A DNA stretch of 64,000 nt. It comes from Caulobacter sp. (GTDB lineage: Bacteria; Pseudomonadota; Alphaproteobacteria; Caulobacterales; Caulobacteraceae). The stretch is taken from contig WGLL01000006.1 of assembly GCA_016125585.1 (NCBI GenBank), positions 62,001-126,000 of the forward strand. The letters are read 5' to 3'. Under the pieces are notes generated by a model, which saw only the letters and a list, made by a program, of their open reading frames with translations, did not search any database and had not been told where the DNA came from. Below are positions 9,061-17,857 of the stretch, one piece after another. Within the stretch, counting starts at the first letter, position 1. Every line of letters begins with the position of its first letter. Position numbers and translations under genes: made by a program.

Positions 9061-10548
9061 TCAACCTCCCGGCAACAGGGGATCGGGCGATCCCTCGGAA
9101 GCGCCCTCGGCCGCCATTTCCGCCAGCCGCCGCACCGTCGCCTCATGCTGCCCGCGGTCGATGCGGTAGAAGGAGACCACGATCAGGGCGATCAGATTGA
9201 GGCCCATCAGGGTGGGGATGTAGAGCAGGCCGAGGCGATTGAGGATGTCCTGGGACACCGCGCCCGGCACGGCGTGGTCGGGGAAGTCGGCCAGCAGCAG
9301 CAGGATGCTGGACATGAAGATGCCCAATCCCGACACCGCCTTCTGGATCAGGCTGGCGGCCGAGAAGAACAGGCCCTCCGACCGGCGCCCGGTCTTCAGC
9401 TCGCTGTCCTCGACCACGTCGGCGATCATCGAGGCGCCGAGGATCGAGCCGATGATGAAGGCCGTGACCGAGACGAAGGTGGTGCAGAACAGGATCGGCA
9501 GCAGCTGCGGCGAATGATTGGCCGGAAACCAGCCGAGCAGCCGCAGGATCATCGGCGCGGGGCCGACCAGCATGGAAACAGCCGAGGCGGTCATCGAGCC
9601 GTGCTTCTTGCCCATGGTCCTGGACAGAATCGGCGCGGCGATGAGCGCAGCGCCGGTGGCCAGGGCGCTGGCGAAGATCAGCCCCGACAGCTGCGGCGAT
9701 GTGAACTCCCAGAAATAGGCCCCGATATAGACGCTGAGGGCGCTGGCCAGGCCCATGCTCATGGCCGAGAACAGCCCCGACAGGACGATGACCAGGAAGG
9801 AGCGGTGGGCCAGGGTCGAGGCCATCTCCCGGATCGCGCCGGTCAAGGACAGCCTTGTCCGCTCGGGCGCCTTGGGCAGGAAGGGAATCCAGCGATGGGT
9901 GCCCAGGGCGGAGACCAAAATGGCGCCGGCCATGATCAGAGAGGCGGCGAGCGCGTAGTGGGAATAGCCGGCCCGGCCCAGCAGGCCTTGGGGGTTGGCG
10001 GCGCTGGGGGCGAGGAAGACCTGATAGGCGAGGATGGTCATGGCGATGCCGCCGCCCCAGCCGAAGAAGAAGCGGAAGGACAGCAGCGAGGTGCGCTGGT
10101 CGTAGTCGCCGGTGAATTCGGAGACCAGGGCGGAGCTGGGAATCTCATAGACGGTGATGCAGGTCCTCACGACCAGGACGCAGGCCACCAGCCAGGCGCA
10201 CAGCGCCGGCGGCGACCAGTCCTTCGGCGCGTTCCACAGCAGCAGGAAGCCGAGGGCCACCGGCAGGATGGAGCCATAGAGATAGGGGTGGCGGCGGCCC
10301 CAGCGGCTGCGGGTGTTGTCCGACAGCTGGCCGATCACCGGATCGGCGAAGGCGTCCAGCACCAGGGCGAAGCCGAGCGCGGCCCCGACCCAGGCGGCGG
10401 GCAGGCCGACCACCTGATTGTAGAACAGCAGCAGCAGGGAGGTCAGGCCCTGGTCCTTGACCCCGTAGGCCACGGACCCGAAGCCGTAGAAGAGTTTGGT
10501 GTGCAGGCCGAAGCGCGGCCGGGGGCGTGGTTCGATCGTCGTGGTCAT
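9061..10548 (-). CDS. MFS transporter, GPH (glycoside-pentoside-hexuronide) cation symporter family
   Basis: 495 residues with about 12 hydrophobic segments. The GPH/MelB signature is visible: DAFADPVIGQLSDNTRSRWG followed by RRHPYLY. Family members are cation-coupled symporters of sugars, but in sphingomonads and Caulobacterales they often sit next to catabolic genes for non-sugar substrates. The gene follows the TonB-dependent receptor by 87 bases and precedes the double-TetR regulator by 35 bases, so outer- and inner-membrane uptake of one compound is the likely role. A GGAGG sequence lies about 13 bases before the ATG. Substrate unknown. Confidence 0.88.
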   Translation of the reverse strand: MTTTIEPRPRPRFGLHTKLFYGFGSVAYGVKDQGLTSLLLLFYNQVVGLPAAWVGAALGFALVLDAFADPVIGQLSDNTRSRWGRRHPYLYGSILPVALGFLLLWNAPKDWSPPALCAWLVACVLVVRTCITVYEIPSSALVSEFTGDYDQRTSLLSFRFFFGWGGGIAMTILAYQVFLAPSAANPQGLLGRAGYSHYALAASLIMAGAILVSALGTHRWIPFLPKAPERTRLSLTGAIREMASTLAHRSFLVIVLSGLFSAMSMGLASALSVYIGAYFWEFTSPQLSGLIFASALATGAALIAAPILSRTMGKKHGSMTASAVSMLVGPAPMILRLLGWFPANHSPQLLPILFCTTFVSVTAFIIGSILGASMIADVVEDSELKTGRRSEGLFFSAASLIQKAVSGLGIFMSSILLLLADFPDHAVPGAVSQDILNRLGLLYIPTLMGLNLIALIVVSFYRIDRGQHEATVRRLAEMAAEGASEGSPDPLLPGG

Positions 10549-10635
10549 GGTCCGGCGACCTCCGTGACGTGGAAAAAAGAAGGCGACGCGCAGACCCCTC
10601 GGCGCGCCGCCCAGTGAGGAAGGACCTCTGGAACG

Positions 10636-13119
10636 CTAGAAGCGGTACTGCAGCTCGACCCCGTAGGTGCGGGGCGGGGTGAAGCTGACGATGCGGCCAA
10701 AGCCGGTCGCGCCGGTGCCGTTGGCCGAGGCGACGCCGTCGTAGCCCTGCTCGTCAAAGGCGTTGCGGACAAAGCCGATGACGGTGAAGCGGTTGTCGGC
10801 GTCGGTGAAGGTCAGGCGGGCGTCCACCTGATCAAAGCTGTCGGCCCTGAAGCGATCGGTGGTGAAGACGCTGTACCAGGTCTCGTCGCGCCAGATGTAG
10901 CTGACCGAGGCGGTCAGGTCGCCGGGGGCGAAATGCCAGCTGTAGCGGCCGTTCAGGGCGATCTTGTTGCGCGGGGAGGAGGGCAGGCGATTGCCGTCCA
11001 GCTTCTGCGGCTGGCGGCCGCCGACCAGCGGGCCGATGGGGTTGGCGCCGGCGTCGGCGGCCAGGGGGTCGCTCTCGTCGACGAAGCAGCAGGAGTCGCG
11101 GATGGTGGCGTCAAGCCAGGCATAGGACAGCAGGAACTGCAGATCGTCCGTCGGCGCCCAGTTGGCCTCCAGCTCGAAGCCGAGGGAGCGGGCCTTGTCG
11201 ATGTTGATGAAGTTGGTCGTCACCACCCCGCCGTTGAAGGTCGGCAGCGGCACCTGCGGATTGCGGTAGTCGTAGTAGAAGACCGCCGCATTGAGCCGCA
11301 GGGTGCGGCCGAAGTCCTTCTTGATCCCGGCCTCGAAGGCGTCGACCTTTTCCGGATCGACCACCGGGTTGGGCGACCAGGAGCCGAGGTTGAAGCCGCC
11401 GGACTTGCCGCCGCGGCTGTAGCTCAGATAGCCCAGGGTGCTGTCGTCGGGCTTCCAGCCCAGCTGGATCCGGCCGCTGAGGAGGGACCAGTCGCCCTTG
11501 ACGCGGCGGACCACGGCGCCGGTCCCCAGGCCGCCGGGCGCCACGGCGCCGGTGACCGAGGCGGTGACGTCGAAGGCGCTGGTGAAGGGACCGCAGCCGC
11601 CGGGGCAACCGGGCACGATGGCGCTGGGATCGAAGTTGACCAGCCGATAGGTCTCCAGCCCGTCCTTCTCGTCATAGGAGTAGCGCAGGCCGGCCGTCAG
11701 GCTCCAGACATCGTTGAACTGATAGTCGATCTGGCCGAAGGCGGCGTAGGAGTCTGCCGACAGGTCGCCGGTCCCGGCGTAGAAGGCGCCGCGCGGGTTG
11801 GGATCAGCCGGCAGGGCGCCGCTGATGTTGATCGGCGTCCGCAGCTGGACCTGGTTGGGCGCATACCAGGTGACCGGCTGATAGAAGTCCTCGTGATACT
11901 GGTAGAGGCCGGCGATCCACTGCAGCGGGCCGTCGCCTGTGGAGACCAGGTTCAGCTCGTTGGAGTAGTAGGTCTTGTCCTCGATATATTCCTGGATGTA
12001 GGTCGGGAAGATCGTCACCGAGCCGTAGATGGTCGGATAGTCGAAGGATTTCCGGGCAGTGTAATCGAGGTCGCTGTAGTTCTTGTAGAGATAGGTCTGA
12101 TAGCCGCCGACGTATTTCAGGTCGGCCCAGCCCATGTTCAGCGTCGCCTGCAGGACGAAGGTGTGGTTGTCGTCCAGCGTCTGGGTGGCGGCCGTATCGG
12201 TATTGTATTTGCGGACATCGACGACGCCGGGATTGGATGTCGTGTAGCCGAAGGCGGGATTGGGCACGAGGCCGTTGGGCGGCACCAGGCTGGTCGCCGT
12301 GCCGGGGATGAAGTTGCCGCCGGTCGCGTAGGGCGTGGTCAGGTTGGCGCTGCGGAAATCGTCATCCCAGACCGCGTGGGAGTATTTCAGCCAGATGTTC
12401 AGGGTGTCGCTGGGATCGAACTCCAGTTGGCCCTCGACGAACACCCGCCCGAGCTTGCCCTCGTCGCGGCCGTTGGCGATGTTGGTGAAATAGCCGTCGC
12501 CCTGATGCGGGCCGTACTGCACCGAGAGGCGGTAGCCGACGGCGTCGGTGATCGGTCCCGAAACCCAGCCTTCGAGAATGTTGTAGTCGTAGGTCTCGCC
12601 CGTTGCCCGGACCTCGCCCTGCAGGGTCGAGGTCGGGCGCTTGGAGATCACATTGATCGCGCCGCCGATCGAGTTGCGGCCATAGAGGGTGCCCTGCGGA
12701 CCGCGCAGCACCTCGACCCGGTCGACGAACATAGGCGTCTTCGAGGCCTCGACGGTGGAGGAGGTGTAGAAGCCGTCGTTGTAGGTCGCCACCCCGGGAT
12801 CCGAGCCGATGGCGTTGGTCAGGCGGCCGACGCCGCGCAGGCTGATGCGGTCAAGCGAGGTGGAATAGGACAGGCCCGGCGTGAAGTTGGCCATGTCCTG
12901 AATGGTGCGTATGCCGACCACGTCCCGTTGCTTTGAGGTGTAGGCCGAGATCGCCACGGGCGCGTCCTGCAGCGAGTCCTCGCGCTTTTCGGCGGTGACC
13001 ACGACCTCGTCCAGGCGAACCGGTTCGTCCGGCGCGGCGGACTGCGCAAATGCCCGTCCTTCGAATGCAAAGAATGCCAAAGTGGCGCAACCGGCCAGCA
13101 GAGTGGCTTTGCCTGTCAT
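10636..13119 (-). CDS. TonB-dependent outer-membrane receptor
   Basis: 827 residues from ATG 13119, which has a GGGGGTTGG ribosome-binding region just upstream and opens a signal peptide (MTGKATLLAGCATLAFFAFEGRAFAQ). A TonB-box-like LDEVVVTAEKR follows at the mature N-terminus. The plug domain contains VDRVEVLRGPQGTLYGRNSIG and GGAINVISKRP; the remainder is a 22-strand-type beta barrel ending in YGVELQYRF, with the terminal Phe typical of outer-membrane proteins. It begins a minus-strand run that continues with a transporter, regulator and two oxidoreductases. It is of the iron-siderophore-like general class, but the neighbourhood points to an organic substrate rather than iron. Confidence 0.93.
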   Translation of the reverse strand: MTGKATLLAGCATLAFFAFEGRAFAQSAAPDEPVRLDEVVVTAEKREDSLQDAPVAISAYTSKQRDVVGIRTIQDMANFTPGLSYSTSLDRISLRGVGRLTNAIGSDPGVATYNDGFYTSSTVEASKTPMFVDRVEVLRGPQGTLYGRNSIGGAINVISKRPTSTLQGEVRATGETYDYNILEGWVSGPITDAVGYRLSVQYGPHQGDGYFTNIANGRDEGKLGRVFVEGQLEFDPSDTLNIWLKYSHAVWDDDFRSANLTTPYATGGNFIPGTATSLVPPNGLVPNPAFGYTTSNPGVVDVRKYNTDTAATQTLDDNHTFVLQATLNMGWADLKYVGGYQTYLYKNYSDLDYTARKSFDYPTIYGSVTIFPTYIQEYIEDKTYYSNELNLVSTGDGPLQWIAGLYQYHEDFYQPVTWYAPNQVQLRTPINISGALPADPNPRGAFYAGTGDLSADSYAAFGQIDYQFNDVWSLTAGLRYSYDEKDGLETYRLVNFDPSAIVPGCPGGCGPFTSAFDVTASVTGAVAPGGLGTGAVVRRVKGDWSLLSGRIQLGWKPDDSTLGYLSYSRGGKSGGFNLGSWSPNPVVDPEKVDAFEAGIKKDFGRTLRLNAAVFYYDYRNPQVPLPTFNGGVVTTNFINIDKARSLGFELEANWAPTDDLQFLLSYAWLDATIRDSCCFVDESDPLAADAGANPIGPLVGGRQPQKLDGNRLPSSPRNKIALNGRYSWHFAPGDLTASVSYIWRDETWYSVFTTDRFRADSFDQVDARLTFTDADNRFTVIGFVRNAFDEQGYDGVASANGTGATGFGRIVSFTPPRTYGVELQYRF

Positions 13120-13268
13120 TTCCAACCCCCGCAGAATATCGCGTCCCGTTAGCGGGATCGCTTCGTTAGGCGTCGCGAGATAGGACCAGGCTGATGCAAA
13201 GATCCTGCCGCCACGCATAATTTGAACGTGCGGTATGTTTTGATCTACGTCAATGACGTTGATGCGAA

Positions 13269-13297
13269 GCGCCCCGCCGGTGTGGCCGGCGGGGCGC
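13269..13297 (-). terminator. GC-rich hairpin after the HAAS gene
   Basis: A perfect 12-base stem (13269-13280 pairs with 13286-13297) encloses a five-base loop. It lies 25 bases beyond the stop of the minus-strand HAAS gene and before the promoter region of the TonB receptor. The run of T after it is short, so termination may be weak. Confidence 0.6.
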
Positions 13298-13321
13298 GGT
13301 CAGAGTGGGCCCGGATTGGGG

Positions 13322-14416
13322 TCAGGCGGGGAGCGCCTGATCCCTCGGGGCGAGCAGTCTCCAGAGATTGCGGCCGATGACCGCCACGGTCTCGAGGGTG
13401 ATGAAGACCATGGCCACGGTCAGCAGCGCCTGCAGGTCGAGGCCGCCGCTGAACATGCGGCGCGCCGCCTCGATCACATCGCTCACGGACTCGACCCGGA
13501 TGATCGGCGCCAGGGGCGAGACGGTCCAGATCCAGACCGCGGCGGCCAGGCGGACGGCGGCCAGGGCGATCTTGCCGGCGGCGATGCGGCGGACGGCGCC
13601 GGGACGCCAGGCGCGGAACAGATCGAACAGGATGCGCACGCCGAGATAGGCCAGCACCGGCCAGAAGGCGACATCGACAATGGTGTTGAGGATCGCGCCG
13701 TAGTCGACGCCGCCGACCACGATATCGCCCGGCCCGGGCCGCAGGTCGCCGATCGGCAGCAGGCCGACCCACCACAGCAGCACCACCACCATGACCGCCG
13801 CGCTGGCCATGGCGTTGGCCATCGGCGAGGTGGACCGCAGACGGCGCGATCCGCGGGCCTGTCCGGCGGCGGCGCCGGCGCGGAACTGTCGCTCCAGGGC
13901 GTCGGCGTCGAGCGAGCCCAGTTCGAACAGGCCCAGGTCCTTGACCCGCCAGTCGGTCATGAACTTCGGCCGGGCCGGCTGGCGCTCGATGATGAACCCG
14001 GCAATGGTGGCGAAGCCGATCAGGGTCACGGCGCCGTTGAACGCGCCGTTGAATATCCGTGCGAAGACCTGGGCGGCGTCGATCTCGCCGACCGTCAGCT
14101 GGATCACGGTCCCCAGGATGGTGATCGCCAGCACCGCGGCGACCCCGACCTTCACCACAAACAGCCAGTAGGGGTAGAGCTCCGGCCCGATCAGGTGGTT
14201 GGGTCCGCTGCGATAGCGTCCGGCGACCGTGAGGGGGTGGCCCATCTCTCGGATGATGGCCTCCTGTTCGTCCTCGGTCAGGGCGCGGCCAAGCTCTTCC
14301 TCCTTCGCCTCGAAGCGGTTGAGCAGCAGGTCGCGCAGCTCGGCGATGATGTCCTCGCGCATGTCCTTGGGCAGATGCGCGGCGACGGCTTTCAGGTAAC
14401 GGTCCAACAGGGTCAT
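13322..14416 (-). CDS. HAAS-domain membrane protein
   Basis: 364 residues. The first 70 residues form a HAAS signalling domain (LLDRYLKAVAAHLPKDMRED, then AELRDLLLNR and IREMGHPLTVAGRYR), a helical module typically encoded beside PadR regulators. The rest is polytopic, with about six to eight hydrophobic segments, so it is an inner-membrane protein. It lies 46 bases downstream of a PadR regulator in the same orientation, the standard arrangement in which the regulator controls its partner. Molecular function is unknown; roles in envelope stress or as permease-like sensors have been suggested for such pairs. Confidence 0.82.
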   Translation of the reverse strand: MTLLDRYLKAVAAHLPKDMREDIIAELRDLLLNRFEAKEEELGRALTEDEQEAIIREMGHPLTVAGRYRSGPNHLIGPELYPYWLFVVKVGVAAVLAITILGTVIQLTVGEIDAAQVFARIFNGAFNGAVTLIGFATIAGFIIERQPARPKFMTDWRVKDLGLFELGSLDADALERQFRAGAAAGQARGSRRLRSTSPMANAMASAAVMVVVLLWWVGLLPIGDLRPGPGDIVVGGVDYGAILNTIVDVAFWPVLAYLGVRILFDLFRAWRPGAVRRIAAGKIALAAVRLAAAVWIWTVSPLAPIIRVESVSDVIEAARRMFSGGLDLQALLTVAMVFITLETVAVIGRNLWRLLAPRDQALPA

Positions 14417-14462
14417 TTGCCCCTCCCTTGGAGGCTGGTGGTGATCTGGATGACGAGGCGGG

Positions 14463-14789
14463 TCAAAGCATGCGGTCCAGAGAGGCGGAGATGGTCCGCC
14501 ACTCGGCCGTCAGACGGGTGAGCATGGTCTCGCCGGCGCCGGAGAGGCGGTAGAAGCGCTTCTTGCGCCGGTCCTCCTCGCGCCATTCGCTGTCGAGCAG
14601 GCCCTGGCTCTCAAGCCGGCGCAGAAGGGGATAGAGGGTGCTTTCCTCGATCTCCAGGCCATCGCCGGCCAGGGCCACCCGCAGGGAATAGCCGTATTGC
14701 TCGGTCCGCAGGCGGGCCAGCACCGCCAGGATCAGCGATCCCCGGCGAAGCTCCAGCTTCAGGCTTTCAAACAGGTCGGCGTCGCTCAT
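14463..14789 (-). CDS. PadR family transcriptional regulator
   Basis: 108 residues from ATG 14789; an AAGG lies about 10 bases upstream, and an upstream in-frame start at 14825 would begin inside the operator. The winged-helix region is recognisable: LRRGSLILAVLARLRTEQYG, then EESTLYPLLRRLESQGLLDSEW and the beta wing RRKKRFYRLSGAG. This is the short PadR-s2 type, usually a repressor of itself and of an adjacent membrane protein gene, here the HAAS gene. Two palindromes immediately upstream are the likely operator. Confidence 0.88.
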   Translation of the reverse strand: MSDADLFESLKLELRRGSLILAVLARLRTEQYGYSLRVALAGDGLEIEESTLYPLLRRLESQGLLDSEWREEDRRKKRFYRLSGAGETMLTRLTAEWRTISASLDRML

Positions 14790-14814
14790 CGTCGTAATGC
14801 CTTGGTGTCGTATA

Positions 14815-14843
14815 GTGTGTGACACACAGTGTATGCGGCATAC
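14815..14843. promoter_or_regulatory. Double palindrome upstream of padR, candidate autoregulatory operator
   Basis: GTGTGT-G-ACACAC (14815-14827) and GTATGC-G-GCATAC (14831-14843) are two perfect 13-base palindromes with centres 16 bases apart. They lie 26-54 bases before the PadR start, in an AT-richer stretch that probably includes the promoter. PadR proteins commonly bind such dyads to repress their own operon. Confidence 0.6.
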
Positions 14844-14941
14844 TGTATGAGGCTGTCAAGCGGATGGTGATCGCCGGTATGATCGGACGTTGGAAGGCGG
14901 GTGCGCCGCCCGGGCGGCGAAAGCGCGTTTGCGGGCGCGCG

Positions 14942-16105
14942 TCAGAAGCTCTTGGGCAGGCCCAGGACGTGGGTGCCGACGTGGCTGAGGATCAGATTGG
15001 TCGAGATGGGGGCCACCTGATAGAGGCGGGTTTCCCGGAACTTGCGCTCGATGTCGTACTCCTCGGCGAAGCCGAAGCCGCCGTGGGTCTGGACGCACAT
15101 GTCGGCGGCGTACCAGCTGGCTTCGCTGGAGAGCAGTTTGGCCATGTTGGCTTCCGTGCCGCAGGGGACGCCGCTGTCGAACATCGCCGCCGCCTTGTCG
15201 ACCATCAGGGCGGCGGCAGTCAGTTGCACATGGGCCCGGGCGATGGGGAACTGGATGCCCTGGTTCTGGCCGATGGGGCGACCGAAGACTTCCCTTTCCC
15301 TGGCATAGGCGGCGGCCCGCTCGATGAAGAAGCGGCCATCGCCGATGCACTCGCTGGCGATCAGGATGCGCTCGGCGTTCATGCCGTCGAGGATGTATTT
15401 GAAGCCCTTGCCCTCGGCGCCGATCAGGTTGGCCGCCGGCACCACGAGATTGTCGAAGAACAGCTCGGTGGTGGCGTGGTTGAGCATGGTGCGGATCGGC
15501 CGGATGGTCAGGCCCTTGCCCACCGCCTCGCGCATGTCGACCAGCAGGACGCTCATGCCGTCCGACGGCTTGGCCGCCTCGTCGCGGGGCGTGGTACGGC
15601 AGAGGAGGACCATCAGGTCGCTGTGCTCGGCCCGGGAGATCCAGATCTTCTGGCCGTTGACGATGTAGTTGTCGCCGTCGCGGCGGGCGAAGGTGGTCAG
15701 CCGGGTGGTGTCGGTGCCGCTGGTCGGTTCGGTGACGCCAAAGGCCTGCAGGCGCAGCTCGCCGCTGGCGATGGCGGGCAGGTAGCGGGCCTTCTGCTCG
15801 GCCGTGCCGTGCCGCAGGATGGTGCCCATGGTGTACATCTGGGCGTGACAGGCGCCGCCGTTGCAGCCCGAGCGGTGAATCTCCTCCAGCACCGCGGTCG
15901 CCGCGCCAAGCCCCAGCCCGGAGCCGCCGTATTCCTCCGGGATCAGCACCGACAGGAAACCGGCCTCGGTGAGGGTGCGGACGAATTCGGTGGGATAGGT
16001 CCGGTCGCGATCCAGGGCGCGCCAGTACTCCCCGGGAAAGCCGGCGCAGAGTTTGGCCACGGCCTCGCGGATTTCAGGATGGGAAGGGGCGTGCGGGTCA
16101 GTCAT
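14942..16105 (-). CDS. Acyl-CoA dehydrogenase family protein
   Basis: 387 residues with the three-domain acyl-CoA dehydrogenase layout: an N-terminal helical domain with IPEEYGGSGLGL, the FAD-contacting FGVTEPTSGTDT in the beta domain, and a C-terminal helical domain with REREVFGRPIGQNQGIQ and CVQTHGGFGFAEEY. The usual catalytic YEGT-like segment near the C-terminus is replaced by YQVAPISTNL, a variation found in one group of these enzymes, so the catalytic base may lie elsewhere. FAD-dependent alpha,beta-dehydrogenation of an acyl-CoA is expected. It is monocistronic here, separated by about 150 bases from padR and 414 bases from the next gene upstream. Confidence 0.88.
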   Translation of the reverse strand: MTDPHAPSHPEIREAVAKLCAGFPGEYWRALDRDRTYPTEFVRTLTEAGFLSVLIPEEYGGSGLGLGAATAVLEEIHRSGCNGGACHAQMYTMGTILRHGTAEQKARYLPAIASGELRLQAFGVTEPTSGTDTTRLTTFARRDGDNYIVNGQKIWISRAEHSDLMVLLCRTTPRDEAAKPSDGMSVLLVDMREAVGKGLTIRPIRTMLNHATTELFFDNLVVPAANLIGAEGKGFKYILDGMNAERILIASECIGDGRFFIERAAAYAREREVFGRPIGQNQGIQFPIARAHVQLTAAALMVDKAAAMFDSGVPCGTEANMAKLLSSEASWYAADMCVQTHGGFGFAEEYDIERKFRETRLYQVAPISTNLILSHVGTHVLGLPKSF

Positions 16106-16519
16106 GGTCGGCTCCTTGCCGCCGACTTAACCCGGTCCGGGCCGGCTGTCTGCCATGACCCGGCGGCAGGGCGCGATCCGGCTATTCGAGGATTCCGATC
16201 GCCTCACGCATCGGCCGCTGGGGTTTGACAGTGCTGGCGCCTTCCGAGCGACGAGAGCCGGACCGCGATCGGAAGGGCGGCAAATCGCCGCCGGGTCTCT
16301 GAATGTCAGACCCGCGCTCGGGAACAGGGGTGCGGCGACAGGCAAACCTCCGGTCATCAGGGATCGCCGACAAGTGCCGGGATGGTCACCTGCGCCGGCC
16401 TGGCGGGCGCCGGGCGCGACCCTCGCCGGTCCGCACCGATCCATGCCCCGAAGGACGATCACGAAAACGTCATTGTGAAATGACCCTGTCCCTTTGTGTT
16501 TAGCGCTACACTGTCCCGC
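16106..16519. other. Intergenic region between the acyl-CoA dehydrogenase and the receiver-like gene
   Basis: About 410 bases between divergent genes. Open frames here on both strands have no protein-like composition or start signals. The right end becomes less GC-rich near 16460-16510, where the promoter of the plus-strand gene probably lies. I see no RNA gene or repeat. Confidence 0.5.
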
Positions 16520-16924
16520 ATGAGCGAGAGCGGTGAGTCCACTTCGAAAAATTACGATACAGTCACGGTAAGCAACACTGAGCTTCATACAGTAATGGTT
16601 GCTTGTGAATGTCCCGATACGGCATCGACCATTGTTGAGCGCCTGTCGGACAGCGGTTTCAGCATCCTTGGCCCTGTTGATCGGGCATCTCTGGCGATGG
16701 CCCTTGCGGCGCAGACGCCGGTGTCGATCGCCGTGGTCGGAACAGGCCTGGCCGGACGCCGCGGCGGCCGCGAGCTGGCCCTCGACCTGATGAACACCTG
16801 GGGCGCCGGCTCGATCCTGATCGACGGCGAGGCCGGTCCAGGCGACTGGGAAGCCAGCGGCGACCTGGCCGGCCGCGTGCGTGACGTTGTCGCCAGCATC
16901 AGGGCGACGGACAAGACCTGCTAG
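16520..16924 (+). CDS. Small protein with a degenerate receiver-like fold, function unknown
   Basis: 134 residues from ATG 16520; a GTG at 16496 in the same frame is an alternative, and neither has a clear ribosome-binding site, so a leaderless message is possible. After a polar N-terminus of about 25 residues the pattern HTVMVACECPDTASTIVERL, then GFSILGPV and SIAVVGTGLAGRRGGRELA resembles the alternating strands and helices of a CheY-like receiver, but the phosphorylatable Asp is missing (VVGTG in its place). The first third is richer in A and T than the rest of the window. I do not recognise a named family. It is followed by hairpins and a separate gene. Confidence 0.6.
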   Translation: MSESGESTSKNYDTVTVSNTELHTVMVACECPDTASTIVERLSDSGFSILGPVDRASLAMALAAQTPVSIAVVGTGLAGRRGGRELALDLMNTWGAGSILIDGEAGPGDWEASGDLAGRVRDVVASIRATDKTC

Positions 16925-16933
16925 CCGATCCAG

Positions 16934-16950
16934 CCCCGACCCGGTCGGGG
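16934..16950 (+). terminator. Short hairpin after the receiver-like gene
   Basis: CCCCGAC (16934-16940) pairs with GTCGGGG (16944-16950) around a three-base loop, ten bases after the stop codon. There is no T run, so it is at best a weak terminator. Confidence 0.4.
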
Positions 16951-16989
16951 TCTCCCTGGCGCATCGAGACCTTTTGCCGCGCTTCAGGA

Positions 16990-17008
16990 CCTCCCCTCTC
17001 GGGGGAGG
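16990..17008. other. Hairpin in the leader of the next gene
   Basis: CCTCCCC (16990-16996) can pair with GGGGAGG (17002-17008). It lies about 100 bases before the start of the gene at 17109 and could be a second terminator element or part of its 5' leader. Confidence 0.3.
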
Positions 17009-17108
17009 CGGCCGAACAGACAGATTCACCTCTGAACCACCATACCCCCGGGGGGCCTGACCGGCCGTCCGGGCGGACGAATTTCAAGAACCAGAAAGGA
17101 CACTTCCC

Positions 17109-17618
17109 ATGAACAATCATCGCGGATCCAACGCCCGTCCCGCCCGCCAGCAACGCTATAACGGCCCGCGCGCCCGCGCCGGCCTGCTGGCCACCCCGCA
17201 GATGAACTTCGGCTCGCTGATCAACGCCGAGGCCATCCTGTTCGCCGGCGGGGTCAATCTGGCCCCGATGTCGCTGCAGCCGGAAACCCTGTCCCAGGTC
17301 GTCGCCATGGGCACCATCTCCTTCCTGCCGACCGCCGGTCTGGCCGACATCAAGAGTGGCAAGCTGGCGGGCGTCGTGGTGCCGGGCGACCAGGCCGAGG
17401 CCGGGTCCGACGCCGATGTCGCCATGGGCGAGATCATCAAGGCCGCCGCCGAGCGGCAGCTGCCGGTGATGGCCTTCGGCGACGGCGTCGCCCGCACGCT
17501 GGCGACCCTCAATCAACCGGTGCCGGACGATCTGCCGGCCGGGCTGCTGTTCCATCAGGGTCTTGTCGCCCTGGACAACGAGGACGACCTCCGCGCGGCC
17601 GTGAAGGTCTTCCACTAG
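17109..17618 (+). CDS. DJ-1/PfpI-like protein without the usual cysteine
   Basis: 169 residues from ATG 17109, with AAGGA eight bases upstream. The first 25 residues are polar and Arg/Asn/Gln-rich (MNNHRGSNARPARQQRYNG). The rest has the layout of a DJ-1/PfpI (class I amidotransferase-like) domain: INAEAILFAGGVNLAPMSL, KLAGVVVPGDQ and ERQLPVMAFGDGVARTLATL. The nucleophile elbow that would normally carry Cys (xCxGxx) reads AFGDGVA, so hydrolase or chaperone chemistry of the usual type is unlikely. Fold assignment is my inference from pattern only. The gene has its own leader and a strong terminator, so it is a single-gene unit. Confidence 0.6.
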   Translation: MNNHRGSNARPARQQRYNGPRARAGLLATPQMNFGSLINAEAILFAGGVNLAPMSLQPETLSQVVAMGTISFLPTAGLADIKSGKLAGVVVPGDQAEAGSDADVAMGEIIKAAAERQLPVMAFGDGVARTLATLNQPVPDDLPAGLLFHQGLVALDNEDDLRAAVKVFH

Positions 17619-17665
17619 GCCCACGCGGCTTCGCCGGCCCGCTTGCCAGTCAAATGGGGGTGTCC

Positions 17666-17691
17666 GGGCGTCCGCCGCGAGGCGGGCGCCC
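17666..17691 (+). terminator. Rho-independent terminator after the DJ-1-like gene
   Basis: An 11-base stem (17666-17676 with 17681-17691, one G-T wobble) closes on a GCGA tetraloop and is followed by GTTCGCTTTG. It lies 48 bases after the stop codon. Confidence 0.75.
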
Positions 17692-17857
17692 GTTCGCTTT
17701 GACACGGCGCGGGTGAACAACCGGGCGGCCGGGACGTTGTTGTCCGGAGCCAGCCACAGAGGGAGGCCGGGGCATTCCGCCTGAGCCAGAAGAGCAAACC
17801 GGCCCGGGCCGGCCGGACAGGGCCGGCGGCGGCCTGACCCTTGCGGGCAACAAGCCT

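Noticed and set aside
14904-14919. Perfect 16-base GC palindrome (CGCCGCC/GGCGGCG) downstream of the acyl-CoA dehydrogenase
   Set aside because: Could be a hairpin terminator, but there is no T run and such GC palindromes are common by chance at this base composition.
16127-17029. Minus-strand open frame across the receiver-like gene
   Set aside because: Arg/Pro/Ser-rich with no recognisable domain and no good start; the plus-strand gene fits the composition better.
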